Origin: Hungatella hathewayi WAL-18680
GTDB lineage: Bacteria; Bacillota; Clostridia; Lachnospirales; Lachnospiraceae
NCBI RefSeq assembly: GCF_000235505.1
Contig: NZ_JH379027.1
Location: forward strand, 2,255,480-2,307,966
DNA length: 52,487 bases
Direction: 5' to 3'
The translations under genes were made by a program, and so were the position numbers. Positions within the stretch are counted from its first letter, which is position 1. Each line of letters starts with the position of its first letter. Below, piece by piece: positions 24,203-33,055 of this stretch. The notes below the pieces were generated by a model. The model had not been told where the DNA came from. It made no database searches and worked only from the letters and a program-made list of their open reading frames with translations.

Positions 24203-25585
24203 ATGAAGAGAAAAGTTTTAGCAGGATTTCTGGCAGCGGCCATGACGGCATCCTTACTGACAGGCTGTGGAAGCAAGACGACAACCGGTGACGGAGGAGA
24301 GACCACCGCCAAGGCGGAGGCAGGAGCCACAACCGCGGCGGCCGACTCAGTGAAGCCATCCGGAACCGAGGACCCGAAGCTGGCAAAAAACATGAAGATT
24401 TTATCCATCTGGGCCGAGGACAACGACAACGGCGTGCTGTTAAAAGCCCTGTGTGAGAAATACCAGAGCGAAGTCAATCCAAACTTCACCTGGGACTACG
24501 AGGTGGTTTCCTCAGACAACTTGAGACAGAAGGTGGCAACCCTGGTGGCCTCCAACGACCTGCCGGACATGTTCGTCTACGAGTCAGGAAAACCGATTGT
24601 GGACTTGATTGACGCCGGGAAAATCGTCAACGTTTCCCAGGTATTAAAAGATTTTGACTGCGAAGCTTCCATGAACCCGTCAGCCGTATCCTCCTTAAAG
24701 AACTTATCCGGAACGGAAGACATCTATGATTTACCGCTGGGCATGAACGTGGAAGGTTTCTGGTACAACAAGGCCCTGTTTGAGCAGGCCGGCTGTGAAG
24801 TGCCAAAGACCTGGGACGAGTTTGAGGAGGTTCTGGCTAAACTGAAAGCTGCCGGAATCCAGCCAATCTCCTGTGGAGCCGCTGACAAATGGGGTGCAAC
24901 CCGTCTGTTAAACGCTTATCTGGTGAGAATCGCCGGACCAAACGCCATGGCCGACGCCGATGCGGGAACCGCCAAATACACCGATGAGAATTACGTGAAA
25001 GCAGCGCAGAAGATTCAGGATTGGGCCAATGCCGGATACTTCGGCGAGGGCGTGAACACCGTGGATATGAACACCGCAGGCTCCATGCTGCTGACCGGAC
25101 AGTCCGCCATCTTCTACACCGGCTCCTGGTTCACCAGCAACTTAAATGACCCGTCCCAGAACCTGGCAGGCGAAGACGGAATCGGATTCTTCAACGTACC
25201 GGTGGTAGATGCTTCCATCAGCGATGAGAACAGCTGGTCCATGAACTGCGGCAACATCTTAGCCTTCGGCCAGAAGAACTATGACGAGGCAACCGGCTGG
25301 TTTATCAAATACTTTGTGGAGAACATGGGCGACCTTGCCATGGAGATCCAGGGCAGCGTAAAGGGCTACAACTACACCGTGGAGACCGACAATGCAAGCG
25401 GATACACCCAGATGGTTCTCGATACTATCAACAGCGCCCAGAGTGCATTTACCTGGTTCGAGGCTACCATGGGCAATGAAGTCCAGAACGTGGCAAAAGA
25501 CGGAATCCAGACCCTGCTGACAGGAGAATTATCAGCGGAGGATTACATGAAGTCCATCCAGGAAGCCTGGGATATGGCGCAGTAA
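24203..25585 (+). CDS. Sugar ABC transporter substrate-binding lipoprotein
   Basis: 460-aa extracellular binding protein. The signal peptide has a lipobox LLTGCGSK with the lipidated Cys at residue 22, followed by a Thr/Gly/Ala-rich linker to about residue 60. Family-1-type solute-binding motifs follow (LPDMFVYESGKPIVDLIDAG, YDLPLGMNVEGFWYNKALFE, TGQSAIFYTGSWF). The start at 24203 follows GGAGGT. It feeds the two permeases at 25746 and 26637; no ATPase gene is present, so a shared MsmK/UgpC-type ATPase encoded elsewhere is expected. The ligand is probably an oligosaccharide of the plant glycan attacked by the nearby glycosidases. Confidence 0.93.
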   Translation: MKRKVLAGFLAAAMTASLLTGCGSKTTTGDGGETTAKAEAGATTAAADSVKPSGTEDPKLAKNMKILSIWAEDNDNGVLLKALCEKYQSEVNPNFTWDYEVVSSDNLRQKVATLVASNDLPDMFVYESGKPIVDLIDAGKIVNVSQVLKDFDCEASMNPSAVSSLKNLSGTEDIYDLPLGMNVEGFWYNKALFEQAGCEVPKTWDEFEEVLAKLKAAGIQPISCGAADKWGATRLLNAYLVRIAGPNAMADADAGTAKYTDENYVKAAQKIQDWANAGYFGEGVNTVDMNTAGSMLLTGQSAIFYTGSWFTSNLNDPSQNLAGEDGIGFFNVPVVDASISDENSWSMNCGNILAFGQKNYDEATGWFIKYFVENMGDLAMEIQGSVKGYNYTVETDNASGYTQMVLDTINSAQSAFTWFEATMGNEVQNVAKDGIQTLLTGELSAEDYMKSIQEAWDMAQ

Positions 25586-25655
25586 TCACTGTAAAGAACC
25601 GGCTTTAAACAGCCTGGGGAATATAGAATCAATCCGGTAAACCGGAACAGATACG

Positions 25656-25691
25656 GGGCGCTGTGAACTTTTAAAAAGAGGAACAGCGCCC
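25656..25691 (+). terminator. Hairpin between binding protein and permeases
   Basis: GGGCGCTGT (25656-25664) pairs with ACAGCGCCC (25683-25691), followed by TTATT. Such a hairpin after the binding-protein gene usually keeps permease levels lower than binding-protein levels. Confidence 0.7.
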
Positions 25692-25745
25692 TTATTATGC
25701 CAGTCAGTCATTTGTGGAATGGGAAAATCCAGGAGGTTGTGCGCT

Positions 25746-26624
25746 ATGAAGAAGGTATTGGAAAACAGGACGGCCATTGCGGTATTTATCGTGCCTGCGT
25801 TAATTGTTTACTCCGGCATTGTCATACTGCCGGTATTGTGGTCCTTGTATTATTCGTTTTATTCCGGGTCACCGGGACTGAAGTGGGAGTTCTGCGGTTT
25901 TGACAACTTCTTCCGCCTGTTTGGTGACACCAATTTTAAGGCATCGCTGGTAGTCAACTTAAAATACATATCGGTGGTAATGCTGGGCCAGGTGGGCATG
26001 GGCCTTTTGCTGGCGCTGCTGTTCAACTTCTGGTTGAAACGGTTTAAAAATGTCATCCGCACCCTGGTGTTTTTCCCGGTGGTGCTGCCGACCGTTGCCG
26101 TGGGCCAGCTGTTCCAGAAAATCTATGAAATCCAGCCAAACTACGGACTGTTAAACAGCTTGCTGGACAGCCTGGGACTCACCAACCTGGTCCAGCCCTG
26201 GATCGGGCAGGCGTCAACGGCACTGGGAAGTCTGTGCGTGATGGATATCTGGGTGGCCATGGGCTTCTACGCCGTTATTTTCTACGGCGCCCTGCTTGAC
26301 ATTCCCGGCGACGTGATTGAGGCCGCAAGAATCGACGGGGCCAGCGGCCTTCAGCTGTTCCGCTACATCCTGATGCCGCTGCTTCGCACCATGATTATCA
26401 CCTGTCTCATCTTCAGCTTCTCCGGCACGGTGAAAATGTTCGAGTCCGCCACGGCCCTGACAAACGGCGGCCCAGGCGCGGCCACAAGGTCGCTGTCCAT
26501 GTACATGTATAATGTTTCCTTCACCTACAACAAGGTGGGATACGGAAGCGTGGTGGCGTTGTTTATCTTCCTTCTGTGTGTGGTGGGCTCGTCCATCATC
26601 CGGAAGTTTGACTACAAAGAATAG
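25746..26624 (+). CDS. Sugar ABC transporter permease (MalF/UgpA type)
   Basis: 292 aa with six predicted membrane helices starting at AIAVFIVPALIVYSG. The EAA loop contacting the ATPase is visible as EAARIDGASGLQLFRYILMP. The start at 25746 follows AGGAGG with 9 nt spacing. It is followed 12 bp later by the second permease, and both belong with the lipoprotein upstream. Confidence 0.93.
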   Translation: MKKVLENRTAIAVFIVPALIVYSGIVILPVLWSLYYSFYSGSPGLKWEFCGFDNFFRLFGDTNFKASLVVNLKYISVVMLGQVGMGLLLALLFNFWLKRFKNVIRTLVFFPVVLPTVAVGQLFQKIYEIQPNYGLLNSLLDSLGLTNLVQPWIGQASTALGSLCVMDIWVAMGFYAVIFYGALLDIPGDVIEAARIDGASGLQLFRYILMPLLRTMIITCLIFSFSGTVKMFESATALTNGGPGAATRSLSMYMYNVSFTYNKVGYGSVVALFIFLLCVVGSSIIRKFDYKE

Positions 26625-26636
26625 GAGGTTAAAACC

Positions 26637-27467
26637 ATGAAAAAAGGAATCAAATCAATAGGAATCAAGCTGGTGATATTCTGCCTGGTAGTGATAGAGG
26701 TTTACCCCCTGTTCTGGATGCTGACGGCTTCCCTAAAGCAGCAGAGTGAGTGGACCAGCAAACCGGCCTACGCGCTGAATGCAGGCTTTTATTTCCAGAA
26801 CTATATCGAAGCGTGGACCAGAGGCAACATGGCCACCTTCTTCAAGAACAGCTTTATCTGTACCGTGGTGTCTCTGTTCTTCATCGTGGTGTTTACGGTG
26901 ACGGTCAGCTTCGCCGTGACCAAGATGAAATGGAAGCTGAAGGGCTTTATCGGCAAATACTTTGAATTCGGAATCATGATTCCGGTGGCCACCGCCCTGA
27001 TTCCGCTGTTCCAGATTTACTCCGGCATGGGTCTGTTAAACAGCCGCCTCTGCCTGATTATCACCTACACGGCCTTCGGACTGTCCTTATCCATCCTGCT
27101 GACCACCGGATATCTGCGCTCTTTCCCGGACGAGATTATGGAGGCGGCGGTGATTGACGGCTGTGGCATCTACAAACTGATGTGGTACGTGGTGGTTCCC
27201 CTTATGAAAAATGCCATCGTCACCGTGCTGGTACTGCAGTTCTTCTTTAAATGGAACGATTTGATTTTCTCCATGACCTTCATCAGCGACCAGAAGTTAA
27301 AGACAGTGCAGACGGGACTGCTGTATTTCCAGAATGAGTTTGGCGCGAAGAACTGGGGCGCGATTTTCGCCTCCGTATCCATGTGCGTGATTCCGATGCT
27401 GATTCTGTATATGATTCTGAACAAGAGAGTCATTGAGGGCATGACGGCAGGCGCCGTGAAGGGCTGA
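26637..27467 (+). CDS. Sugar ABC transporter permease (MalG/UgpE type)
   Basis: 276 aa, six predicted helices (first at LVIFCLVVIEVYPLFWMLTA), with the EAA motif EAAVIDGCGIYKLMWYVVVP. It completes the membrane channel with the gene upstream. The stop TGA overlaps a possible ATG of the next gene, consistent with one operon running to 30218. Confidence 0.93.
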   Translation: MKKGIKSIGIKLVIFCLVVIEVYPLFWMLTASLKQQSEWTSKPAYALNAGFYFQNYIEAWTRGNMATFFKNSFICTVVSLFFIVVFTVTVSFAVTKMKWKLKGFIGKYFEFGIMIPVATALIPLFQIYSGMGLLNSRLCLIITYTAFGLSLSILLTTGYLRSFPDEIMEAAVIDGCGIYKLMWYVVVPLMKNAIVTVLVLQFFFKWNDLIFSMTFISDQKLKTVQTGLLYFQNEFGAKNWGAIFASVSMCVIPMLILYMILNKRVIEGMTAGAVKG

Positions 27468-27502
27468 TGCGCCGGAGCGGTGTGAGAGAAAGGACGGAAA
27501 GG

Positions 27503-28792
27503 ATGACGAAAATGACGACGAAAACGATGACAGAATGTGACAGAAACCGCTATGCGGGGATGATAAAAGATTATGTGGCAGAACATGTGGGGGCTCTTTT
27601 AAAAGAGCCCCATGACTTTATCCGGTACCCCTTCATTGACCCGGGAAGCGTCTATGACGGGAATGTGTGGGACTGGGATACCTACTGGTCCGTCTACGGA
27701 CTATTTGGCATGATGGATACCTTTCCGGAGGAGATACGGGAGAAGATTCTGGTCCACGCCAGGGGAAATGTGGAGAATTTCATGGACCACCAGCTGGAGG
27801 ACGGCTACATTCCCATGATGATCGAGGTGGGAGAGTGGCCGGAGCCCTATTTAAACGGAAAACACAAAGAGGGAGTGCTGATGAACATGCACAAGCCCTT
27901 TTTGTGCCAGCAGATGTGCCTGATCAGTGAGTTTCAGGGGGATTTTGGCTGGACGGAGCCGTACCTGGAGGGATTGAAGAGGTATTTTGAGTGTTATTAC
28001 CGCAATTATTATATGGAGGACAAGGGCCTGTTTGTCTGGTGCGATGACATCATGATTGGCATGGACAACGACCCGGCTTCCTTTGGACGGCCCAAATTCT
28101 CCACCGCCAACATCTATCTCAATTCCTTTATGGTGATGGAAATGCAGGCGTATGCGAAGCTTCTCCAGTCGTTTGGGGATATGGAGACGGCCGGGGAGTG
28201 GGAGAGGAAGGCAAAAGGTCTGGTACAGGTGATCCAGGAGGAATGCTGGGATAAGCGGGACCGGTTCTTCTACTCCGTGGATGTGGATATCAGGACCAGA
28301 ACCTTTGACTGGTTCCACCAGGGACTGGGCGTGTTCTGGAAGACGCTGCCCATCAAAATCCGGGTGTGGTCCGGGTTTATCCCCATGTATGCCGGTTTTG
28401 CCACGAAGGAGCAGGCGGAGGAGCTGGTGAGACATTACCATGACGAGACCACCTTCCACTGTGATTACGGCATCGCCACCCTGGCAAAGGATGAGAAAAT
28501 GTTTAACTTAGAAGCCACCAACAACCCGTCCAACTGGCTGGGACCGGTATGGTTGGTTGCCAATTATGTGGTATTTAAGGCCATGCTGCGTTACGGATAC
28601 CGGGCGGAAGCCGAGGAAATCTGTGAGAATTCCTTAAAGCTGCTGGGCCGGGATTTGGAAAAGACGGGATGCATGCACGAGTACTACGACCCATACACCG
28701 GGGAGCCGGTGATGAACGGCGGGTTTATCAACTGGAATCTGCTGGCCGTCAATATGGTGGATGATTTGGAGAAAGCGGGAGCGGAGGTGTGA
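27503..28792 (+). CDS. (alpha/alpha)6-barrel glycoside hydrolase (trehalase/GH63-like)
   Basis: 429-aa protein resembling the MGH1/GH63/GH37-type alpha-toroid glycosidases: GNVWDWDTYWSVYGLFGMMD near the N-terminus, YIPMMIEVGEWPEP, an acidic FVWCDDIMIGMDNDP, and a C-terminal LEATNNPSNWLGPVWLVANY with GFINWNLLAVNMV. Possible catalytic acids are D in the WDWDTYW segment and E/D in the C-terminal half, but I cannot fix them. The start at 27503 follows AAAGG at 9 nt; ATGs at 27467 and 27512 are alternatives. It lacks a signal peptide. It follows the importer genes and overlaps the coordinated operon with the GH140-like gene 1 bp after its stop. The specific linkage cleaved is unknown. Confidence 0.75.
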   Translation: MTKMTTKTMTECDRNRYAGMIKDYVAEHVGALLKEPHDFIRYPFIDPGSVYDGNVWDWDTYWSVYGLFGMMDTFPEEIREKILVHARGNVENFMDHQLEDGYIPMMIEVGEWPEPYLNGKHKEGVLMNMHKPFLCQQMCLISEFQGDFGWTEPYLEGLKRYFECYYRNYYMEDKGLFVWCDDIMIGMDNDPASFGRPKFSTANIYLNSFMVMEMQAYAKLLQSFGDMETAGEWERKAKGLVQVIQEECWDKRDRFFYSVDVDIRTRTFDWFHQGLGVFWKTLPIKIRVWSGFIPMYAGFATKEQAEELVRHYHDETTFHCDYGIATLAKDEKMFNLEATNNPSNWLGPVWLVANYVVFKAMLRYGYRAEAEEICENSLKLLGRDLEKTGCMHEYYDPYTGEPVMNGGFINWNLLAVNMVDDLEKAGAEV

Positions 28793-28793
28793 G

Positions 28794-30218
28794 ATGGTTG
28801 AGATAGAGACGATGAGTAAAATGCAGGTGGAGAGTCAAGCACAGACAAGGGATTTCGTTTCTGGCGCTGCAAAAAAGCCCTGGGACAATGGCGCCCTGCG
28901 TGTCCACGAAAACGGCCGGTATTTTGTCAACGGGGATGTCCCCTTCTTCTGGCTGGCGGACACCGCCTGGCTGCTGTTTCACAAGCTGGACTTAGAGGAG
29001 ACCTACCGCTATCTGCGAAACCGGAAGGAGAAGGGATACAACGTAATCCTGGCCGACTTCCTTCACACCTCGGACCAGAAGAACCTGGCGGGGGACAGCG
29101 CCCTTCATGACGGCGATTTCACCAGAGTGAATATCGACGGAACCTTCTGGAGCCATATAGACCGGGTGATAGAGATGGCGGAGGAACTGGGACTCTACAT
29201 GGGGATTCTCCCCGTGTGGGGCAGCAGCATCGTGCGGGACGAGGGCTCCCTGACCATGGACAACATGAAGAACTACATGAACTTCGTCCTGAACCGGTAC
29301 CACAAGTATCCAAACCTTATCTGGATAGCAGGCGGCGATGTGAGAGGGGACGTGGACCTGGAACTGTTCCACGCCATGGGAGCCATGATGAAGGCGGATA
29401 ACCCGGAGCGCCTCGTCACCTACCACCCCTTCGGCCGCTGTGATTCCTCCCAGTGGTTTCACGAAGCCCCCTGGCTGGACTTCAACTTATTCCAGTCCGG
29501 CCACCGCAGATATGACCAGGATGTGCTTGGAACCTGGGACGACAACCGCCAGACGGAGAGCAGCTTCCGGGAAGACTGCTGGCGCTATGTGGAGAGCGAC
29601 TACGGGAAAATGCCAGTCAAACCCACACTGGACGGCGAGCCCTCCTACGAGTGGATACTCCAGGGCCTTCACGATAAAAACGAGCCCTACTGGCAGGCCG
29701 CCGACGTCCGCCGCTATGCCTACTGGGACGTCTTCGCCGGAGCCGCCGGCCACACCTACGGCCACAACGCCGTGATGCAGTTCCAGCGCCGGGAGGAGGA
29801 GCAGGGAACCTTCGGGGTCAATGTCCCCTGGGATGAGGGCATCCACCACTCCGGCGGCGCCCAGATGAAGCACTTGAAAGACCTGATGGAATCCGTAGAC
29901 TTCCTCAACGGAAAACCGGCCAGCCACTACCTGCTGTCCCAACAGGGGGAAAAGTATGAGCGCATCAGTGTGTACGCCGGGCCAGATTACCTGATGGCAT
30001 ACAGCTATACCAATCGTACCATAAAACTATCGCTAAAGGATTACAAAGATAAACCAATGGCAGTCTATTGGTTCTGCCCGGCCACCGGCGTCAGGAGCTA
30101 TATCAGAACCGTCACCGGCCAGGACGAAATCATGGAAACTCCGTCCCCCAGCGATGAGACGACAGATATTGTTCTGCTCTTGCAGGAGGAAAACCAAGCA
30201 TTTTCGGAGAATATCTGA
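28794..30218 (+). CDS. DUF4038/GH140-like putative apiosidase
   Basis: 474-aa TIM-barrel protein of the DUF4038 (apiosidase-like) family with a C-terminal beta domain of the putative collagen-binding type (YLMAYSYTNRTIKLSLKDYK, VYWFCPATGVRSYI). The N-terminal FFWLADTAWLLFHKLDLEET followed by YLRNRKEKGYNVILADF is the family hallmark; conserved acids appear in WIAGGDVRGD and LDGEPSYEW. The Bacteroides member BT1012 (GH140) cleaves the apiose-containing chain of rhamnogalacturonan-II. No signal peptide here, suggesting action on imported fragments. Its presence with the isomerase, kinase and split transketolase at 9404-14067 suggests apiose release and use. Members of the family also act on other substrates, so this remains an inference. 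Confidence 0.78.
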   Translation: MVEIETMSKMQVESQAQTRDFVSGAAKKPWDNGALRVHENGRYFVNGDVPFFWLADTAWLLFHKLDLEETYRYLRNRKEKGYNVILADFLHTSDQKNLAGDSALHDGDFTRVNIDGTFWSHIDRVIEMAEELGLYMGILPVWGSSIVRDEGSLTMDNMKNYMNFVLNRYHKYPNLIWIAGGDVRGDVDLELFHAMGAMMKADNPERLVTYHPFGRCDSSQWFHEAPWLDFNLFQSGHRRYDQDVLGTWDDNRQTESSFREDCWRYVESDYGKMPVKPTLDGEPSYEWILQGLHDKNEPYWQAADVRRYAYWDVFAGAAGHTYGHNAVMQFQRREEEQGTFGVNVPWDEGIHHSGGAQMKHLKDLMESVDFLNGKPASHYLLSQQGEKYERISVYAGPDYLMAYSYTNRTIKLSLKDYKDKPMAVYWFCPATGVRSYIRTVTGQDEIMETPSPSDETTDIVLLLQEENQAFSENI

Positions 30219-30236
30219 AAAATAGCATAATAAGAG

Positions 30237-30265
30237 TTGATTAATTCCCGTTCCTATTGTATACT
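30237..30265 (+). promoter_or_regulatory. Promoter upstream of the cupin gene
   Basis: TTGATT (30237-30242), 17 bp, TATACT (30260-30265), 31 bp before the cupin ATG. It separates the cupin-kinase unit from the glycan operon that ends at 30218. Confidence 0.65.
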
Positions 30266-30295
30266 TTCAATAAGAATTTAAAGGAGGGATGTAGG

Positions 30296-30649
30296 ATGTT
30301 ATACAAGAAAAAGAAAGACATGATTCCCATTCCCATCGAGCACTGTATGGGAGGGGAGGGAACCGTGATGATGGAGCGTCTCCTGGATGCCCCGGAGGAG
30401 ATGCTGGGCAAGGGCCGCGCCTACGTGCGCCACACCCTGAAACCAGGCGTCACCATCGGAAGCCATACCCATGAGCACGAGATGGAGACCATGACGGTCC
30501 TGTCCGGCCACGCCAGACACGTGGTGAACGGAGAGGAGCAGTTCCTGGAGCCGGGAGACATTATCGGCGCCATGCCCGGTGACACCCACGAGATTGCCTG
30601 TGTGGGAGATGAGGACCTGGTGGTTATCGCCCAGGTACTGTATGAATAA
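30296..30649 (+). CDS. Small cupin-domain protein
   Basis: 117-aa single-domain cupin. Metal-binding motif 1 is GSHTHEHEMETMTVLSG (two His plus Glu) and motif 2 is PGDTHEI. The start at 30296 follows AAGGAGG. Cupins of this size often are isomerases, epimerases or mutarotase-like enzymes for sugars or acid sugars. Its neighbour 15 bp downstream is a four-carbon acid sugar kinase, so action on the same acid sugar is plausible but not shown. Confidence 0.8.
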   Translation: MLYKKKKDMIPIPIEHCMGGEGTVMMERLLDAPEEMLGKGRAYVRHTLKPGVTIGSHTHEHEMETMTVLSGHARHVVNGEEQFLEPGDIIGAMPGDTHEIACVGDEDLVVIAQVLYE

Positions 30650-30664
30650 TCAGGAGGGAGAACC

Positions 30665-32101
30665 ATGGAAGGAAAGAGAAATGCCGCAGTGCTGGACATC
30701 TATCCCCCATATGACAGACAGGAGATAGATTTGCTGCTGACGGCGGAAGCGGAGTTAAGCGGCCGGAAAATCATCGTTCTGGACGATGACCCCACCGGAG
30801 TGCAGACCGTGCACGATGTGTCCGTCTACACGGACTGGTCCTTAGAGAGCATCCGGGATGGATTTGCGGAGAAGAATAAGCTGTTCTTTATTCTCACCAA
30901 CTCCCGTGGCTTCACCGTGGAACAGACCACAAAGGCCCATCAGGAGATTGGCGCCCGTGTGGACCAGGTGGCGAAGGAGATGGGGATGGAGTATCTGATT
31001 GTCAGCCGCGGAGATTCCACGCTGCGGGGACATTATCCTCTGGAGACCAGACTGTTAAAGGAAGCCCAGGAGGCCGGCAATCCATGGAAGATAGACGGGG
31101 AGATTCTCTGTCCCTTTTTCGCCGAGGGCGGCCGCTTCACCATCGACAATGTCCATTACGTGAGATACGGCGAAGAGCTGGTGCCAGCGGGGGAGACGGA
31201 ATTTGCCAGGGATAAGACCTTTGGCTATCAATCCTCCAACCTCTGTGACTACATAGAAGAGAAGACGGAAGGAGCCTATAAGGCGGATTCTGTCATCTGC
31301 ATTTCCCTAGAGGATTTGCGGGCCGGAAAATTGGAGCAGATAACCGGGCAGCTGATGTCCGTAAGCGATTTCGGGAAAATCATCGTCAATGCCGTGGATG
31401 AATACGATGTGAAAATGTTCTGCATCGCCCTCTACCGGGCCCTGGAGCGGGGAAAACATTTCACCTTCCGCACGGCGGCGGCCTTCGTGAAGGCCCTGGG
31501 TAATATCAGTGACAAACCGCTGCTCACCCGTGAGGAGATGGTGACGCTGAAAACACCGGCCGGCGGCATCGTGGTCATCGGTTCCCATACGAAGAAAACC
31601 ACCATGCAGATGGAGGAGTTAAAGAAGTTAAAGGACATTCTCTTTATAGAAATGAATTCTGATTTAGTTTTGCAGGAAGGCGGCCTGGAGGGAGAGGTGG
31701 AGCGCATTTTATCTCTCAGCGGCAACGCCATCCGAAACGGTCAGACCGTTGCCATCTATACAAGACGCCAGCTTCTGACGGTGGAGAACGACACGAAAGA
31801 TGCGGCCCTCGTCCGCTCCGTGAAAATCTCAGACGCCGTCCAGTCTTTAGTGGGGCGTCTGGAAGTGACACCCGGATTCGTGGTAGCCAAAGGAGGCATC
31901 ACCTCCAGCGATGTGGGGACGAAAGCCCTTCAGGTAAAACGGGCCACGGTCCTGGGCCAGATTCGACCCGGCATCCCCGTATGGCAGACGGGAGAGGAGA
32001 GCCGGTTCCCCGGCACCCCCTATATCATTTTCCCAGGAAATGTGGGAGAGGTGGAGACGCTTCGTGAAGCTGTGGAGATATTGATGGGGCAGACGATATG
32101 A
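30665..32101 (+). CDS. Four-carbon acid sugar kinase family protein (DUF1537)
   Basis: 478-aa kinase of the OtnK/DtnK/OiaK superfamily, which phosphorylates tetronates, 3-oxo-tetronates or 3-oxo-isoapionate. The N-terminal domain shows IVLDDDPTGVQTVHDV and SRGDSTLRGHYPLET; the C-terminal nucleotide-binding domain shows FVVAKGGITSSDVGTKAL and IPVWQTGEESRFPGTPYIIFPGN split by a short turn, both conserved in the family. It follows the cupin by 15 bp. It could feed phosphorylated acid sugar to the aldolase-type protein of the downstream microcompartment or, as an OiaK-like enzyme, belong to apiose metabolism upstream; no RuBisCO-like partner needed for the latter is seen here. Confidence 0.9.
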   Translation: MEGKRNAAVLDIYPPYDRQEIDLLLTAEAELSGRKIIVLDDDPTGVQTVHDVSVYTDWSLESIRDGFAEKNKLFFILTNSRGFTVEQTTKAHQEIGARVDQVAKEMGMEYLIVSRGDSTLRGHYPLETRLLKEAQEAGNPWKIDGEILCPFFAEGGRFTIDNVHYVRYGEELVPAGETEFARDKTFGYQSSNLCDYIEEKTEGAYKADSVICISLEDLRAGKLEQITGQLMSVSDFGKIIVNAVDEYDVKMFCIALYRALERGKHFTFRTAAAFVKALGNISDKPLLTREEMVTLKTPAGGIVVIGSHTKKTTMQMEELKKLKDILFIEMNSDLVLQEGGLEGEVERILSLSGNAIRNGQTVAIYTRRQLLTVENDTKDAALVRSVKISDAVQSLVGRLEVTPGFVVAKGGITSSDVGTKALQVKRATVLGQIRPGIPVWQTGEESRFPGTPYIIFPGNVGEVETLREAVEILMGQTI

Positions 32102-32122
32102 TATTGTGCAATATGCACAATA
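32102..32122. promoter_or_regulatory. Palindrome, candidate GntR/FadR operator
   Basis: TATTGTGC (32102-32109), 5 bp, GCACAATA (32115-32122): perfect 8-bp arms directly after the kinase stop and upstream of the TRAP/BMC genes. TTGT...ACAA half-sites are typical of GntR FCD-type regulators, and such a regulator is encoded at 36069. Confidence 0.55.
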
Positions 32123-32195
32123 AAATGATACAGAACCGTGAAAAACATCAATAGACATCAAAAACATTATCAGGTACAATAAAACCATATTAAAT

Positions 32196-32216
32196 GTAGG
32201 ATGTTTAACATCCTAC
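32196..32216. promoter_or_regulatory. Second palindrome in the same control region
   Basis: GTAGGATG (32196-32203), TTTAA, CATCCTAC (32209-32216), then another GTAGGATG (32217-32224). Three copies of the same octamer in 29 bp suggest cooperative protein binding; without a T-run it is an unlikely terminator. The remaining bases of 32123-32340 show no gene and no clear promoter. Confidence 0.5.
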
Positions 32217-32340
32217 GTAGGATGCAGAGCGAGGAGCAGCGAAAGAAAAACCGAAGGATATGCGGAATGCAGAAAGATGCAGTTTGCAGGATACCATGCG
32301 GCGCGCACTGCAGGACATAACGAAAGGGGAAACAAAGCAG

Positions 32341-33012
32341 ATGAAAGTAGGACTGATTTATACCAGCACGACGCCGGAGCTGATACAGCTGGTGGAGCAG
32401 GAAGTGATAAAGCAGCTTGGCAGTGATGTGGAGCTGCTGAGTCTGGAGGATGCTTCCATTCTGGCCGAGGTGCGGGAGGCGGGTTATGTGACCACAGCCC
32501 CGGCGGCAAGACTGATTGGCATGTACATGAAGGCGGCCGAAGCGGGAGTGGACGCCATGTTAAACCTGTGTTCCTCCGTGGGGGAGGTGGCAGACTGTGC
32601 GCAGGATGCGGCCAGATATCTGGGAGTGCCCATTGTGAGAGTGGACGAGGAGATGTGCCGGGAAGCGGTGAGAAAGGGACAGAAGATAGCCGTTATGGCG
32701 ACCCTTCCGACTACCTTGGAGCCCACCAAGAACACCATCAACCGGGTTGCCAGAGAGATGGGCAGACACGTGGAATTGGTGGATGTGCTGGTGGATGGAG
32801 GCTTCGGTCTGGACCAGGAGCAGTTTAAAGCCCTGATGGCCGAGTATGCCGGCAAAGTGGCTGGGGATGTGGACGTCATCCTGTTTGCCCAGGGTTCCAT
32901 GGCCTACTGCGAGGAATACATCGCCGATATGTATCACAAGATTGTACTGTCAAGTCCCCGTTTTGGGGCCGTGGCGCTTAAAGAAGCGCTGGTTGCAAAG
33001 GGTGTTATGTAA
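32341..33012 (+). CDS. Asp/Glu racemase superfamily protein
   Basis: 223-aa protein with the two-domain fold of aspartate/glutamate/hydantoin racemases and maleate isomerases. The two catalytic cysteines are visible in LNLCSSVGEVAD (about residue 80) and AQGSMAYCEEYI (about residue 192). The start at 32341 follows GAAAGGGGAAAC; an in-frame ATG at 32260 lies too close to the palindromes. It leads the TRAP operon, so it probably isomerises or racemises the carboxylate that the transporter brings in. The exact substrate cannot be named. Confidence 0.82.
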   Translation: MKVGLIYTSTTPELIQLVEQEVIKQLGSDVELLSLEDASILAEVREAGYVTTAPAARLIGMYMKAAEAGVDAMLNLCSSVGEVADCAQDAARYLGVPIVRVDEEMCREAVRKGQKIAVMATLPTTLEPTKNTINRVAREMGRHVELVDVLVDGGFGLDQEQFKALMAEYAGKVAGDVDVILFAQGSMAYCEEYIADMYHKIVLSSPRFGAVALKEALVAKGVM

Positions 33013-33055
33013 CTGAAAACATATAATTAAGAAATCATATGGGAGGAATTATCAA

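Noticed and set aside
32196-32216. Intrinsic terminator after the kinase gene
   Set aside because: The perfect stem is not followed by a T-run and the octamer is repeated again, so a binding site is more likely.
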